Below are positions 1-7,253 of a DNA stretch of 21,702 bases, one piece after another (the stretch's first letter is position 1; every line of letters begins with the position of its first letter). Under the pieces are notes generated by a model, which worked only from the letters and a program-made list of their open reading frames with translations, was not told the DNA's origin and did not search any database. Location: positions 1 to 21,702 of the forward strand of contig CAMWUH010000008.1 of the NCBI GenBank assembly GCA_947177325.1, in the 5' to 3' direction. Both the position numbers and the translations under genes were made by a program. Origin of the DNA: an uncultured Bacteroidales bacterium. Lineage in GTDB: Bacteria; Bacteroidota; Bacteroidia; Bacteroidales; Muribaculaceae.

Positions 1-1
1 T

Positions 2-35
2 CTACCTCGGTACAATAACCGAGGTAGCTGTTTTT
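2..35 (+). terminator. Rho-independent terminator of an upstream gene
   Basis: Bases 2-11 and 18-27 form a perfect 10-bp stem around a six-base loop (12-17), followed by CTG and a run of five T (31-35). This is the classic intrinsic terminator layout for a plus-strand gene that lies outside the window on the left. The stem is symmetric, so it could also act on the other strand, but the T run favours plus. Confidence 0.65.
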
Positions 36-106
36 GTATAGGTTGAATTATGCGTTTTATTTGTTAACAAAAATCAACAAATGGGGGGTAATTCTTGCAA
101 TTTTAT

Positions 107-114
107 TATATTTG
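107..114 (+). promoter_or_regulatory. Bacteroidetes -7 box upstream of the Crp/Fnr-type gene
   Basis: TATATTTG at 107-114 matches the Bacteroidetes primary-sigma -7 consensus TAnnTTTG and would place the transcript start near 121, about 28 bases before the ATG at 149. No good -33 TTTG/TTG lies at the usual ~20-base distance; that region instead holds a run of six G (83-88). The call rests on the -7 match alone. Confidence 0.45.
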
Positions 115-148
115 CATGCAATTTAAATTAATGACCCTTCACTGATAG

Positions 149-712
149 ATGCCTTCACAATTCAATTCATATATCGACCGAATCAACACAGAAATGTGGC
201 GCAACCTGTGTGTCACCAACGGACAGCTTCGTCACTATAACCGAGGCGACGAATTTATTACAGCCGGAAAGGTCGGGCAGTATATCGGGTTTATCGAATC
301 CGGTTCGCTGAAATATGAGTGTTACTCTGAGGATGGTACACCCCACGTGATTGGATTAGAATTCGAGGGGCAATTTGTTTGCGATTTCCCATTTTCCTTA
401 TATGGATGTAAGTCGCGGGCATCAATTATCGCTACCACTCCCTGCGATATTTATTGCCTCTCATCAAAATGGCTTGCCGAGCAGCAATTGGTTGACCCCG
501 AAATCAAAGAATTGATATATCTAACCACCAGAGAAGTGTTTGCAACGCTCTATGACCGCTATGTTGATTTGTACACCAAAACAGCGAAACAACGCTACGA
601 CGAGCTTCTGGTGCAAGACAGAAATCTCTTTGCGCTCTATTCTCTGCAAGACATTGCATCGCTACTCAACATAACTCCCACTCATCTCAGCAGGTTGCGC
701 AAGCAGGTTTAG
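149..712 (+). CDS. Crp/Fnr-family transcriptional regulator
   Basis: A 187-residue protein. Residues ~20-115 look like a cyclic-nucleotide-binding jelly roll: a turn with GDEFITAG, then YIGFIESGSLKY, and later a PFSLYG stretch where the effector-binding segment is expected. A helical linker follows, and a C-terminal helix-turn-helix ends in ITPTHLSRLRKQV, the typical recognition helix of Bacteroidetes Crp-like regulators. The protein is shorter than E. coli Crp but normal for this Bacteroidetes subfamily, in which the winged HTH is compact. The residues that contact cAMP in Crp are not obviously kept, so the effector is unknown. The ATG at 149 is the only plausible start; an ATG at 131 meets a stop after four codons. 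The gene has its own promoter and converges on the WG-repeat gene with a 23-base gap. No target genes can be inferred. Confidence 0.8.
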   Translation: MPSQFNSYIDRINTEMWRNLCVTNGQLRHYNRGDEFITAGKVGQYIGFIESGSLKYECYSEDGTPHVIGLEFEGQFVCDFPFSLYGCKSRASIIATTPCDIYCLSSKWLAEQQLVDPEIKELIYLTTREVFATLYDRYVDLYTKTAKQRYDELLVQDRNLFALYSLQDIASLLNITPTHLSRLRKQV

Positions 713-735
713 AACCGTTAAAGATAATAATGAGC

Positions 736-1239
736 CTATTCGGAAGCATCAACGGCCACAAGCACGGCTGCCAAGCCTTCGTGGAAATCTTTAGCCTGCT
801 TGAAAGCTGACTTTATAACCTGCGAGCCGCTTTCATTGACGTAGCCCCACTTTGAAGAAGCTGTTTTTTTTACCCTAATCAAATGTTCACTTTGCGTGCC
901 TGCCTCAAAATATTTCTTTAATATATTTTCGTCGGCCGGCGGTAGTGTTAATTCTTCATAAAAAACGCCATCACCGTCGTCAACAAAATTGCCTGATTTA
1001 TCTATATAACGCACTGTGCCGTCAATCATAACTTTGGCTACGCCGTTGACAAATGGTCCGGCCTTTTCAAATTGTGGCGCTATAACCATCTCTCCGTCAT
1101 GATTGATATAGCCACGCGCCCAGTCGATTTTGACGGCTGCCAATCCTTCGTGAAAATCCCATGCGCCATGAAACTGAGCTGCGATTACAAATTCACCCGC
1201 CGGATTGATGTAGCCCCATTTCCATTCTTTTGCACTCAT
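736..1239 (-). CDS. WG-repeat protein
   Basis: A 167-residue protein built from WG (KWG) repeats of roughly 33 residues. Copy 1 starts with KWGYINPAGEFVIAAQF and ends in FHEGLAAV. Copy 2 reads RGYINHDGEMVIAPQF, copy 3 is degenerate (VRYIDKSGNFV), and copy 4 is KWGYVNESGSQVI ending FHEGLAAV. Between copies 3 and 4 lies an acidic, Pro-containing insert of about 45 residues. There is no signal peptide, so it is probably cytoplasmic. WG repeats are thought to form beta-propeller-like or solenoid scaffolds of unknown ligand; I infer no enzymatic role. The first and last repeats share the FHEGLAAV ending, which suggests recent duplication. The start is the ATG at 1239; no convincing -7 box is visible upstream. 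Confidence 0.75.
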   Translation of the reverse strand: MSAKEWKWGYINPAGEFVIAAQFHGAWDFHEGLAAVKIDWARGYINHDGEMVIAPQFEKAGPFVNGVAKVMIDGTVRYIDKSGNFVDDGDGVFYEELTLPPADENILKKYFEAGTQSEHLIRVKKTASSKWGYVNESGSQVIKSAFKQAKDFHEGLAAVLVAVDASE

Positions 1240-1391
1240 TTGATTATGTTTTTATGTGATTATAAGTTAAAGTTAAAGTAAAAACAATAACAAGATAAGT
1301 GTGGTTTAGCTCGCTCACTTTTATTTATATTACGTTTATAAAGATTTCAGTACTCTTTTTACTCCATAATTCAAAAATTAGGCAACGGGAG

Positions 1392-1422
1392 TTGCTGTCT
1401 TTAGGTTTAATATTTATCTTTG
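1392..1422 (+). promoter_or_regulatory. Promoter of the LRR-transglutaminase gene
   Basis: TTG at 1392-1394 and TATCTTTG at 1415-1422 are separated by 20 bases, matching the Bacteroidetes -33/-7 promoter. The predicted transcript start is near 1429. This rules out a possible in-frame TTG start at 1420, which would lie inside the promoter, and supports translation from the ATG at 1471. Confidence 0.6.
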
Positions 1423-1470
1423 TGGCAGGAACAAATCATTATCAGTATTATCAATAATATGATTTTTAAA

Positions 1471-3039
1471 ATGAAAAAGATATTGTCGGCTGCATGTGCA
1501 TTGATATGTATTCTTTCAGTAAATGCCGAAGATGTTGTTATCAAGTCGCCGGAATATATAAAGGGATCAATCAGAAACGGACAGCCTGCGTTTCCCGACA
1601 GCTTGGTGTTTGACCGCAATGCCCGTGAGATTGTTATCCCGGAAATCGGAATGATTGGCTGTCTTACCGAAGCCGGATTCAAAAATCTGAAGAAAGTTAC
1701 TTTTGAGGGAGATATTGATTATGTGCCGGGGGGATTGTTTAACAACGACAGCATTATTGAGGAGATAGAATTTAACGGCCTGGTAGGTCATTTTGATTGC
1801 ACTCTGGTGCTTCACTGCCCCAACCTGCGCAGAGTGGTTTTTCACGGGCCTGTTTCAAGCACCGGTGGTCCGGGTTTTGCCTATGATTGCTTAAATTTGG
1901 AGAGTGTAGAGTTTGAAGGGCCGGTGATTGAGTTTGGTCTCGGCTATTTTCCTGACCAATTAACCCCCAAGCTATCAGGTTACACTACAAAAGAAGCTCT
2001 GCTAAATGTGTATGATGAAAATCTGACCCCTTCGCTAAAGGATTATGAAGGAATAGAGAAAACCTCGGCTTCTGAAGGCTTGAAGCGCCTCGCGCAGTGG
2101 CAAATCGAAGTGCTTAAGACTTCTACTGCAGGATTTATGAGAAGCTCGGCTTATGAGGATGCGAAAGTTTTACTTCCGGTAATGGAGCGAATTGACAAGT
2201 CTGTGGCGAAGGAGCTTCACGAAGCGATGGTTTTGGCATGGAACGAAACCGACGATGTGAAAGATATGCGGGAGATATTGAAAGCATCTCCCTCTTATGC
2301 TTCTGACACGATTGTGAAGCCTGAATTCCGCTACTCACCACCCTCTGATTCATTGCTGACCTTGTCGCGCAGCTATTTCAATCTCGACAGTATTGCCGGC
2401 AATGGTACAGATGTCGACCGAATAAAAAATCTGCTTTACTGGGTGCACGATAATATCAGGCATGACGGTAGCAACGGATTAGCCCCCGGAGCCCGCAATC
2501 TGATCAATACCTACGAGAGCGCACGTGAGGCCGGTTGCGGCTACAATTGCAGAGCATTGGCGATTTGCCTGACTGAAGCTTTGCTGGCTGAAGGAATTCC
2601 GGCGCGTTATGTCACCTGCGAATCAAAACACTGGGACTCTGACGGCGACTGCCATGTAATATGCGTTGCGTGGAGCGAGTCGCTTGGGAAATGGATATGG
2701 GTTGACCCTACATTTTCAGCATTTGTAACTGATGAACACGGCACGTTGCTTCATCCCGGGGAAGTCAGATACCGGCTGCAGCATGATATGCCGCTGGTGT
2801 TGAACGAAGATGCGAACTGGAATCATCGCTCCGAAACAACCAAGGATTACTATCTTGACTACTACATGGCCAAAAACCTGTATATCATGTCGGTTAACTC
2901 GTTTAATCAATCTGAGCCGGAGGGAGCTTCCGAGCATTCTCAGGGTAAGTTTGTGGCGTTGGTGCCGTTAGAGAGCAACTACACCAATGCACATGTTATA
3001 ACCACTGATGAAGATTGGTTTTGGCAATCGCCGGAATGA
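1471..3039 (+). CDS. Secreted LRR plus transglutaminase-like domain protein
   Basis: A 522-residue exported protein. The ATG at 1471 gives a clean signal peptide (MKKILSAACALICILSVNA, cleavage after residue ~19). An in-frame ATG at 1459 and TTG at 1420 would spoil the signal or lie in the promoter. Residues ~50-165 contain BspA-like leucine-rich repeats (for example CPNLRRVVFHGPV, then CLNLESVEFEGPV). Residues ~310-420 form a transglutaminase/protease-like core: the nucleophile is Cys360 in GYNCRALA, followed by His395 in DCHVICVAW and Asp412 in WIWVDPTF, the Cys-His-Asp triad in the usual order. The triad is intact, so the domain may be an active cysteine peptidase or transglutaminase; the substrate is unknown. 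The protein is probably periplasmic or surface-located. It converges on ligA with a 71-base gap in which I see no strong terminator. Confidence 0.8.
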   Translation: MKKILSAACALICILSVNAEDVVIKSPEYIKGSIRNGQPAFPDSLVFDRNAREIVIPEIGMIGCLTEAGFKNLKKVTFEGDIDYVPGGLFNNDSIIEEIEFNGLVGHFDCTLVLHCPNLRRVVFHGPVSSTGGPGFAYDCLNLESVEFEGPVIEFGLGYFPDQLTPKLSGYTTKEALLNVYDENLTPSLKDYEGIEKTSASEGLKRLAQWQIEVLKTSTAGFMRSSAYEDAKVLLPVMERIDKSVAKELHEAMVLAWNETDDVKDMREILKASPSYASDTIVKPEFRYSPPSDSLLTLSRSYFNLDSIAGNGTDVDRIKNLLYWVHDNIRHDGSNGLAPGARNLINTYESAREAGCGYNCRALAICLTEALLAEGIPARYVTCESKHWDSDGDCHVICVAWSESLGKWIWVDPTFSAFVTDEHGTLLHPGEVRYRLQHDMPLVLNEDANWNHRSETTKDYYLDYYMAKNLYIMSVNSFNQSEPEGASEHSQGKFVALVPLESNYTNAHVITTDEDWFWQSPE

Positions 3040-3110
3040 TGGTCCCGGCGAGACATCGTAACTACTGACTGCGTGGTTGTAAGAGTCGGTGGAGGGTGGT
3101 AGCGTTGTCG

Positions 3111-5123
3111 CTATTGCCCGGGATTGAGCATTGAGAGGAATGTGTCTTCGTCGATGATTGGAATACCCAGATTGGTAGCCTTTTCGAGCTTGGCGGGGCC
3201 CATGTTTTCGCCGGCAAGCACCATGTCGGTTTTCTTGGAAATCGAGCTTACGTTTTTGCCTCCGTGCTGCTCAATCATCGCTTTGTATTCGTCGCGTGAA
3301 TGATGGGCAAAAGTGCCTGAAATGACGATAGATTTCCCGGTCAATGAGTCGCTGACAGGGGCGTTGGCTTCGGTATCTGTTTCCATCACCACTCCGTAGC
3401 TCTCAAGGCGGTCGACAACGGCTTGATTACGCGGGTCGGCAAAATATTCAATGATTGCGCGCGCAATATTCGGGCCAACATCTTCAATGGCCATAAGCTC
3501 TGCTTCGCTCAACTGCATCAGTCGTCGCAGACTGCCACTGGCGCGAGCGATTTTCTTTGCACCGGTTTCGCCAACGTAGGGTATGGAGAGGGCATAGAGC
3601 AAGCGGTCATATCCTCTGGTTTTCGAGGCTTCAATGCCGGCGAGAATGCGCTCGGCAATCTTGTCGCCTTTGAGGTAGAGCGACTTGACTTGGTCGGCAG
3701 TGAGAGTGTACAGGTCGGCTACGTTTTCAACCAATCCACGGTCGCAGAGGGCTTGGGCCATCTCCTCCCCGATGCCGTCAATATCCATCATCCGGCGGCC
3801 TACGAAGTGCTCTATACGGCCGCATATTTGCGGCTTGCAGCCATATTTGTTAGGGCATGACCATGCAGCTTCACCTTCGACGCGCACCAACGGAGTGCCG
3901 CACGAAGGGCAGTGGCTGACAAACTCAACGGGTGTAGTACCCTCGGGGCGCAGAGCGAGGTCAACGCCGGTGATTTTAGGGATGATTTCGCCACCTTTCT
4001 CCACATAGAGAGTGTCGCCGTGGCGTATGTCAAGCTGTTCCATTATGTCCTGATTATGGAGCGATGCCCGCTTAACTATAGTGCCGGAGAGTAACACCGG
4101 GTCGAGATTGGCCACAGGGGTAATTATACCGGTACGGCCCACTTCAAAGCTGACGAAGCGAAGCGGAGTAGCCGCTCTCTCGGCCTGAAACTTATAGGCG
4201 ATTGCCCATCGTGGTGACTTGGCTGTAAAGCCAAGGTTGAGCTGCTGGCGCAATGAGTTGACTTTAAACACCAAGCCGTCGGTGGCAACGGGGAGTTCGC
4301 GGCGAGCCGTGTCCCAGTGATTGATGTAGGCGTCAACCTCATTGATAGTTTTAAGAAGCGTCATCGCGTCAGAGACTTTGAAACCCCATCGGCGAGCGGC
4401 CTGCATATTGTCGAAATGGTTATCGGCAGGCAACTGAGGGCCAAGCAGATAATAGAAATAGGCATCCAGGCCGCGAGTGGCAACAATCGTTGGATCTTTC
4501 ATCTTGAGAGTTCCGGAGGCTGCGTTGCGGGGGTTGGCAAACAGAGCCTCGCCCGCTTGCTCGCGCTCGGCGTTCAGTCGGTTAAACGCTTTCCATGGCA
4601 ACACGATTTCGCCACGGATTTCAAACACTTCGGGGTAGCCGGAGCCTTGGGGCAGCGTCAGCGGAATTGACCGAATGGTCTTGACATTTTCGGTAACTAC
4701 ATCGCCTCGGGTGCCGTCGCCGCGCGTAACTGCCCTGACCAAACGCCCATGCTCGTAGGTTAAGGCAATCGAAGTGCCGTCAAACTTCATTTCGCCCACA
4801 ATCACGACTTCATCACCCGGCAGAGCTGATTTGGCGCGGCTGACAAAGTCGTCAACTTCGGCAATGGTGTAAGTGTTGGCCAGCGAGAGCATGGGGTAAA
4901 CGTGCTCAAACTGCTCAAACGAATCGGTCAGGTCGCTGCCAACGCGGCGGGTAGGCGACAAGGGGTCGTCGAGTTCGGGATGTTGAGCTTCGAGCGCTTC
5001 AAGCTCCTTCATCAGCATATCAAACTCTTGGTCGCTGACCGTAGGAGCGTTAAGTACATAGTATTGATGATTGAGCGTGTTGAGCAGGTCGCGTAGCTCG
5101 AATATGCGGGCTGTAGAATCCAT
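3111..5123 (-). CDS. ligA: NAD-dependent DNA ligase LigA
   Basis: A 670-residue full-length bacterial DNA ligase that seals nicks during replication and repair using NAD+. Domains run in the normal order. Ia is at ~1-65 (YYVLNAPTVSDQEFDML contacts NAD). The adenylation domain follows with KFDG, catalytic Lys113. An OB fold spans ~320-400. A four-Cys zinc site is at Cys405, Cys408, Cys423 and Cys429. Helix-hairpin-helix repeats cover ~440-585, and a C-terminal BRCT domain covers ~593-670 (GKSIVISGTF). No key residue is missing. The start is the ATG at 5123, about 15 bases after the predicted transcript start. It is transcribed alone from its own promoter: the gap to the next upstream gene (5498) is 374 bases and holds an inverted-repeat element. 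Confidence 0.97.
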   Translation of the reverse strand: MDSTARIFELRDLLNTLNHQYYVLNAPTVSDQEFDMLMKELEALEAQHPELDDPLSPTRRVGSDLTDSFEQFEHVYPMLSLANTYTIAEVDDFVSRAKSALPGDEVVIVGEMKFDGTSIALTYEHGRLVRAVTRGDGTRGDVVTENVKTIRSIPLTLPQGSGYPEVFEIRGEIVLPWKAFNRLNAEREQAGEALFANPRNAASGTLKMKDPTIVATRGLDAYFYYLLGPQLPADNHFDNMQAARRWGFKVSDAMTLLKTINEVDAYINHWDTARRELPVATDGLVFKVNSLRQQLNLGFTAKSPRWAIAYKFQAERAATPLRFVSFEVGRTGIITPVANLDPVLLSGTIVKRASLHNQDIMEQLDIRHGDTLYVEKGGEIIPKITGVDLALRPEGTTPVEFVSHCPSCGTPLVRVEGEAAWSCPNKYGCKPQICGRIEHFVGRRMMDIDGIGEEMAQALCDRGLVENVADLYTLTADQVKSLYLKGDKIAERILAGIEASKTRGYDRLLYALSIPYVGETGAKKIARASGSLRRLMQLSEAELMAIEDVGPNIARAIIEYFADPRNQAVVDRLESYGVVMETDTEANAPVSDSLTGKSIVISGTFAHHSRDEYKAMIEQHGGKNVSSISKKTDMVLAGENMGPAKLEKATNLGIPIIDEDTFLSMLNPGQ

Positions 5124-5144
5124 TTTAAATCAGAGTTGTTTTTA

Positions 5145-5176
5145 CAAAAGTAATAAAAAAGCGCCATTGAAGCAAA
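5145..5176 (-). promoter_or_regulatory. ligA promoter
   Basis: On the minus strand, TTTG (5176-5173) and TACTTTTG (5152-5145) are separated by 20 bases, an excellent fit to the Bacteroidetes -33 TTTG / -7 TAnnTTTG promoter. The predicted start near 5138 gives a leader of only ~15 bases before the ligA ATG. The promoter ends just outside the inverted-repeat element at 5196-5476, so that element sits directly upstream of it. Confidence 0.65.
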
Positions 5177-5195
5177 TCAACGACGCAATAAGGTG

Positions 5196-5476
5196 AGACC
5201 CGGTTCCCCAATATTTGTTAATGCTGAGGCTCGGCCGTGGCAATGGTAACATATCCCAATTTATCCTAACATGTTATAAATGATTAAATTCATATAACCG
5301 AATTTTGGCACTTGTAATAGTGTACTGTGGTAAAAAGTTACCTTATCACCGTATCTCACCGGCACTTTTTGGCTTGTTCTTCAGTCACATAGCTACGGCT
5401 ACTCTCCTTCATCACAAGAAAAAATCTCTCAGCTATATGCGTCCTCAGTATTAACTAATATTGGGGAAGCGGTTCT
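5196..5476. repeat. ~280 bp element with 34-bp inverted ends (MITE-like)
   Basis: The left arm 5196-5229 and right arm 5443-5476 are inverted copies matching at 30 of 34 positions; the shared core includes TTCCCCAATATT. The similarity stops sharply on both sides. The interior is AT-rich and holds a decayed short reading frame on the minus strand (5290-5412) plus a small hairpin, GGTAA/TTACC at 5329-5342. No transposase gene is present. Flanking target-site duplications are not clear: AATAAGG on the left and AAATAGG on the right are only similar. The arrangement resembles a miniature inverted-repeat transposable element or a dispersed intergenic repeat, and it fills most of the gap between ligA and the MBL gene. 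Whether other copies exist cannot be seen from this window. Confidence 0.55.
5290..5412 (-). pseudogene. Decayed short reading frame inside the inverted-repeat element
   Basis: On the minus strand, an ATG at 5412 opens a frame MKESSRSYVTEEQAKKCR that ends at TGA (5356-5358). The same frame continues after this stop with DTVIR, a TAA, then LFTTVHYYKCQNSVI and a final TGA at 5290-5292, 41 codons in all. Both internal stops are one transition away from sense codons (CGA to TGA, CAA to TAA). Upstream the frame is open back into the right inverted arm. It may be a degraded short gene carried by the element, or a fortuitous frame. I do not recognise the peptide and see no good ribosome binding site. 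Confidence 0.25.
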
Positions 5477-5497
5477 AAATAGGGCGTGGCATAAAGG

Positions 5498-6304
5498 CTA
5501 ACGCGCAATGATGGTGTCGGTTGAGCGCAGTGCCATTTTCCCTTGGAGTGAGAGGGTTTCGCCGGGAATGTGGAGGCAGAATGAGTCAGTGTTGTCAGTA
5601 GTATAGTTGTCGAAGTCACAACCGGATTTGTAGTCGCCCCAGAAATGCATTGGAATGAAGGTGTCAACGAGGATGTTCTCTAAGAATAGGCGAGCACCGT
5701 CGGCATAGTCGTCGCCCAGGCGGGGGTCAACGGGGAAGAAGGCCACATTGAGCGACTTGTGGTCGAGCATTATGCTTTGCAACACTTTGACGAAGCGGCC
5801 GTAGGCTCGCTTGACCTCATCGACAGTCGCTTCTTTATTCCAGTGCCAATAGTTGAGGTCGCCGGCATGGAAGATGGTCTGACCGGAAGGGAGAGTAACA
5901 ACGAAGCTGACACCAACGTCAGTTGAGCCGTAGGCTTGCACCTTGATGTTGCCGGGGAGGGAGTCGATAGTGACTCCGGGGCGCACCCATGCAGCATCAA
6001 TGCGGTCAGGTACTTGTTGTGGCTTAATGTCGTCAGAGAGCACGTAGACGCGCTCAGCTTCCTGAGCGAGGTTAAAAATGTCGGGGTTGAAATGGTCGTA
6101 GTGGTGATGTGACACGAGGAAGTAGACCGGTAATCCCGGGTTGTGTTTAATCAAATTGGGCAGCGAATGAGTAGGGTCGTTGAAGTAGTCAAACACGAGT
6201 ATCGCCGTTGGAGTCACTACAGCAAATCCACTGTGATCTATATAAGTAATGTCGATTTTGCTATCGCCGGAATTGGCGAGCGGAGTAGAGGTTGTGTGTG
6301 CCAT
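5498..6304 (-). CDS. MBL-fold metal-dependent hydrolase (UlaG-like group)
   Basis: A 268-residue metallo-beta-lactamase-fold protein. It has the metal-binding motif HxHxDH (His66, His68, Asp70, His71 in SHHHYDHFN), a downstream HAGD motif (His146, Asp149) and a late His220 in PMHFWGDY. The N-terminal YIDHSGFAVV strand followed by VFDYF is typical of the UlaG-like / YycJ-distant group of small MBL hydrolases annotated only as metal-dependent hydrolases. There is no signal peptide, so it is cytoplasmic. The substrate cannot be assigned. The start is the ATG at 6304. It is the last gene of the long minus-strand run, 69 bases after the PhnP-like gene, so co-transcription is likely. The C-terminus after His220 is about 48 residues, normal for the group. 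Confidence 0.8.
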   Translation of the reverse strand: MAHTTSTPLANSGDSKIDITYIDHSGFAVVTPTAILVFDYFNDPTHSLPNLIKHNPGLPVYFLVSHHHYDHFNPDIFNLAQEAERVYVLSDDIKPQQVPDRIDAAWVRPGVTIDSLPGNIKVQAYGSTDVGVSFVVTLPSGQTIFHAGDLNYWHWNKEATVDEVKRAYGRFVKVLQSIMLDHKSLNVAFFPVDPRLGDDYADGARLFLENILVDTFIPMHFWGDYKSGCDFDNYTTDNTDSFCLHIPGETLSLQGKMALRSTDTIIAR

Positions 6305-6373
6305 AATATCAGATTTCTATGCGTCATCGCCGGCTATGAGTTGCTCCGCTATGCTTGGGGGACGGGATAGTGG

Positions 6374-7135
6374 TCATGGAATCTCGATTGTAAGATTATC
6401 GTAAGCGAGATTGACACCATCGGGTAGCGATGAGTTACGCTCGGCATACAGCCCCATGTCGTGGCAGATGTGCACAAGCCATGCTTGGCGCGGTTTAACT
6501 ACATTAATAACGTTGAGCGCGTCGGTTAGGTTCATGTGGGATATATGCTCTTTTGGGCGAAGTGCGTTGACAACAAGGGTGTCGATGCCGCGAATTGCTT
6601 CAATGGTTTCAGGAGGGATAACTTTAGCATCAGTGATGTAGGCGAGGTTGCCGATTTTAAAGCCGAGTATATCCATCAGGTAGTGGTTGATTGGTAGAGG
6701 AACTACATTGAAGCCGGCAATGTCGCAGGCTTGGAAAGGCTCAAGGACATGAGGATGCAGCACAGGCGCTCCGGGGTAGGGGAGCTCGGCAAAACAGTAG
6801 GGCACGTTGGAGCGGAGCACGTCTATAGTGTCGGCGTTAGCGTAGATGTCGAAGCCGTTGGGGTAGCTGAATTTGCGAAGGTCGTCAATGCCGCCAACGT
6901 GGTCATAATGGTAGTGGGTTATGATACAGGCATCGAGGGCATCGATGTGGTTGGTCAAAAGCTGTTGGCGCAGGTCGGGGCCGCAGTCAATTAGCAGTCG
7001 GTGGCTGCCGTCGGTGAGTAGTGCCGATGTGCGTAGGCGTTGGTCGCGCGGATCGGTTGAGGAGCAGGTGGTGCAGTGACAACCTATTGTAGGTACACCC
7101 GTTGAGGTGCCGGTGCCGAGGAAAGTGAGTTGCAT
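6374..7135 (-). CDS. PhnP-like MBL-fold phosphodiesterase family hydrolase
   Basis: A 253-residue MBL-fold protein closest in layout to PhnP. It starts MQLTFLGTGTSTGVP and has Cys19, Cys21 and Cys24 in GCHCTTC, where PhnP uses a CxCxxC set plus a late His to hold a structural zinc. The catalytic metal motif is HYHYDH (His74, His76, Asp78, His79). Further ligands follow: His151, Asp169 in YITDAK, and His222 and His225 in LVHICHD. E. coli PhnP is a phosphoribosyl cyclic phosphate phosphodiesterase of phosphonate breakdown, but no phn genes are nearby. Here it is better viewed as a cyclic-phosphate or nucleic-acid phosphodiesterase of unknown substrate. The start is the ATG at 7135. It lies 118 bases after the lipoprotein gene, and a small perfect stem-loop (7169-7187) sits in that gap. 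Confidence 0.82.
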   Translation of the reverse strand: MQLTFLGTGTSTGVPTIGCHCTTCSSTDPRDQRLRTSALLTDGSHRLLIDCGPDLRQQLLTNHIDALDACIITHYHYDHVGGIDDLRKFSYPNGFDIYANADTIDVLRSNVPYCFAELPYPGAPVLHPHVLEPFQACDIAGFNVVPLPINHYLMDILGFKIGNLAYITDAKVIPPETIEAIRGIDTLVVNALRPKEHISHMNLTDALNVINVVKPRQAWLVHICHDMGLYAERNSSLPDGVNLAYDNLTIEIP

Positions 7136-7168
7136 AGCGGGGGGAATGGACTGGAGTAGTGTAGATTG

Positions 7169-7187
7169 AAAGGAAAGAGTTTCCTTT
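7169..7187. other. Perfect 8-bp stem-loop between two minus-strand genes
   Basis: AAAGGAAA (7169-7176) and TTTCCTTT (7180-7187) form an 8-bp stem with a three-base loop. It lies between the lipoprotein gene (ending 7254) and the PhnP-like gene (starting 7135). No T run follows on the minus strand, so it is a poor terminator. It could be an RNA processing or stability element, or chance in an A/G-rich stretch. Confidence 0.3.
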
Positions 7188-7253
7188 TACGTTAATCCGG
7201 TAATCAAAGGGAATGCGGAAACATGGCAACGGAGAGAATGGCAATGAAAGCGG

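Noticed and set aside
1420..1470. Longer N-terminus for the LRR-transglutaminase protein from TTG 1420 or ATG 1459
   Set aside because: The TTG lies inside the -7 box, and both would place extra residues before a clean signal peptide that starts at the ATG at 1471.
3040..3110. Bidirectional terminator between the transglutaminase-like gene and ligA
   Set aside because: Only a 6-bp complementarity (3045-3050 with 3118-3123) with a very long loop and no T run was found.
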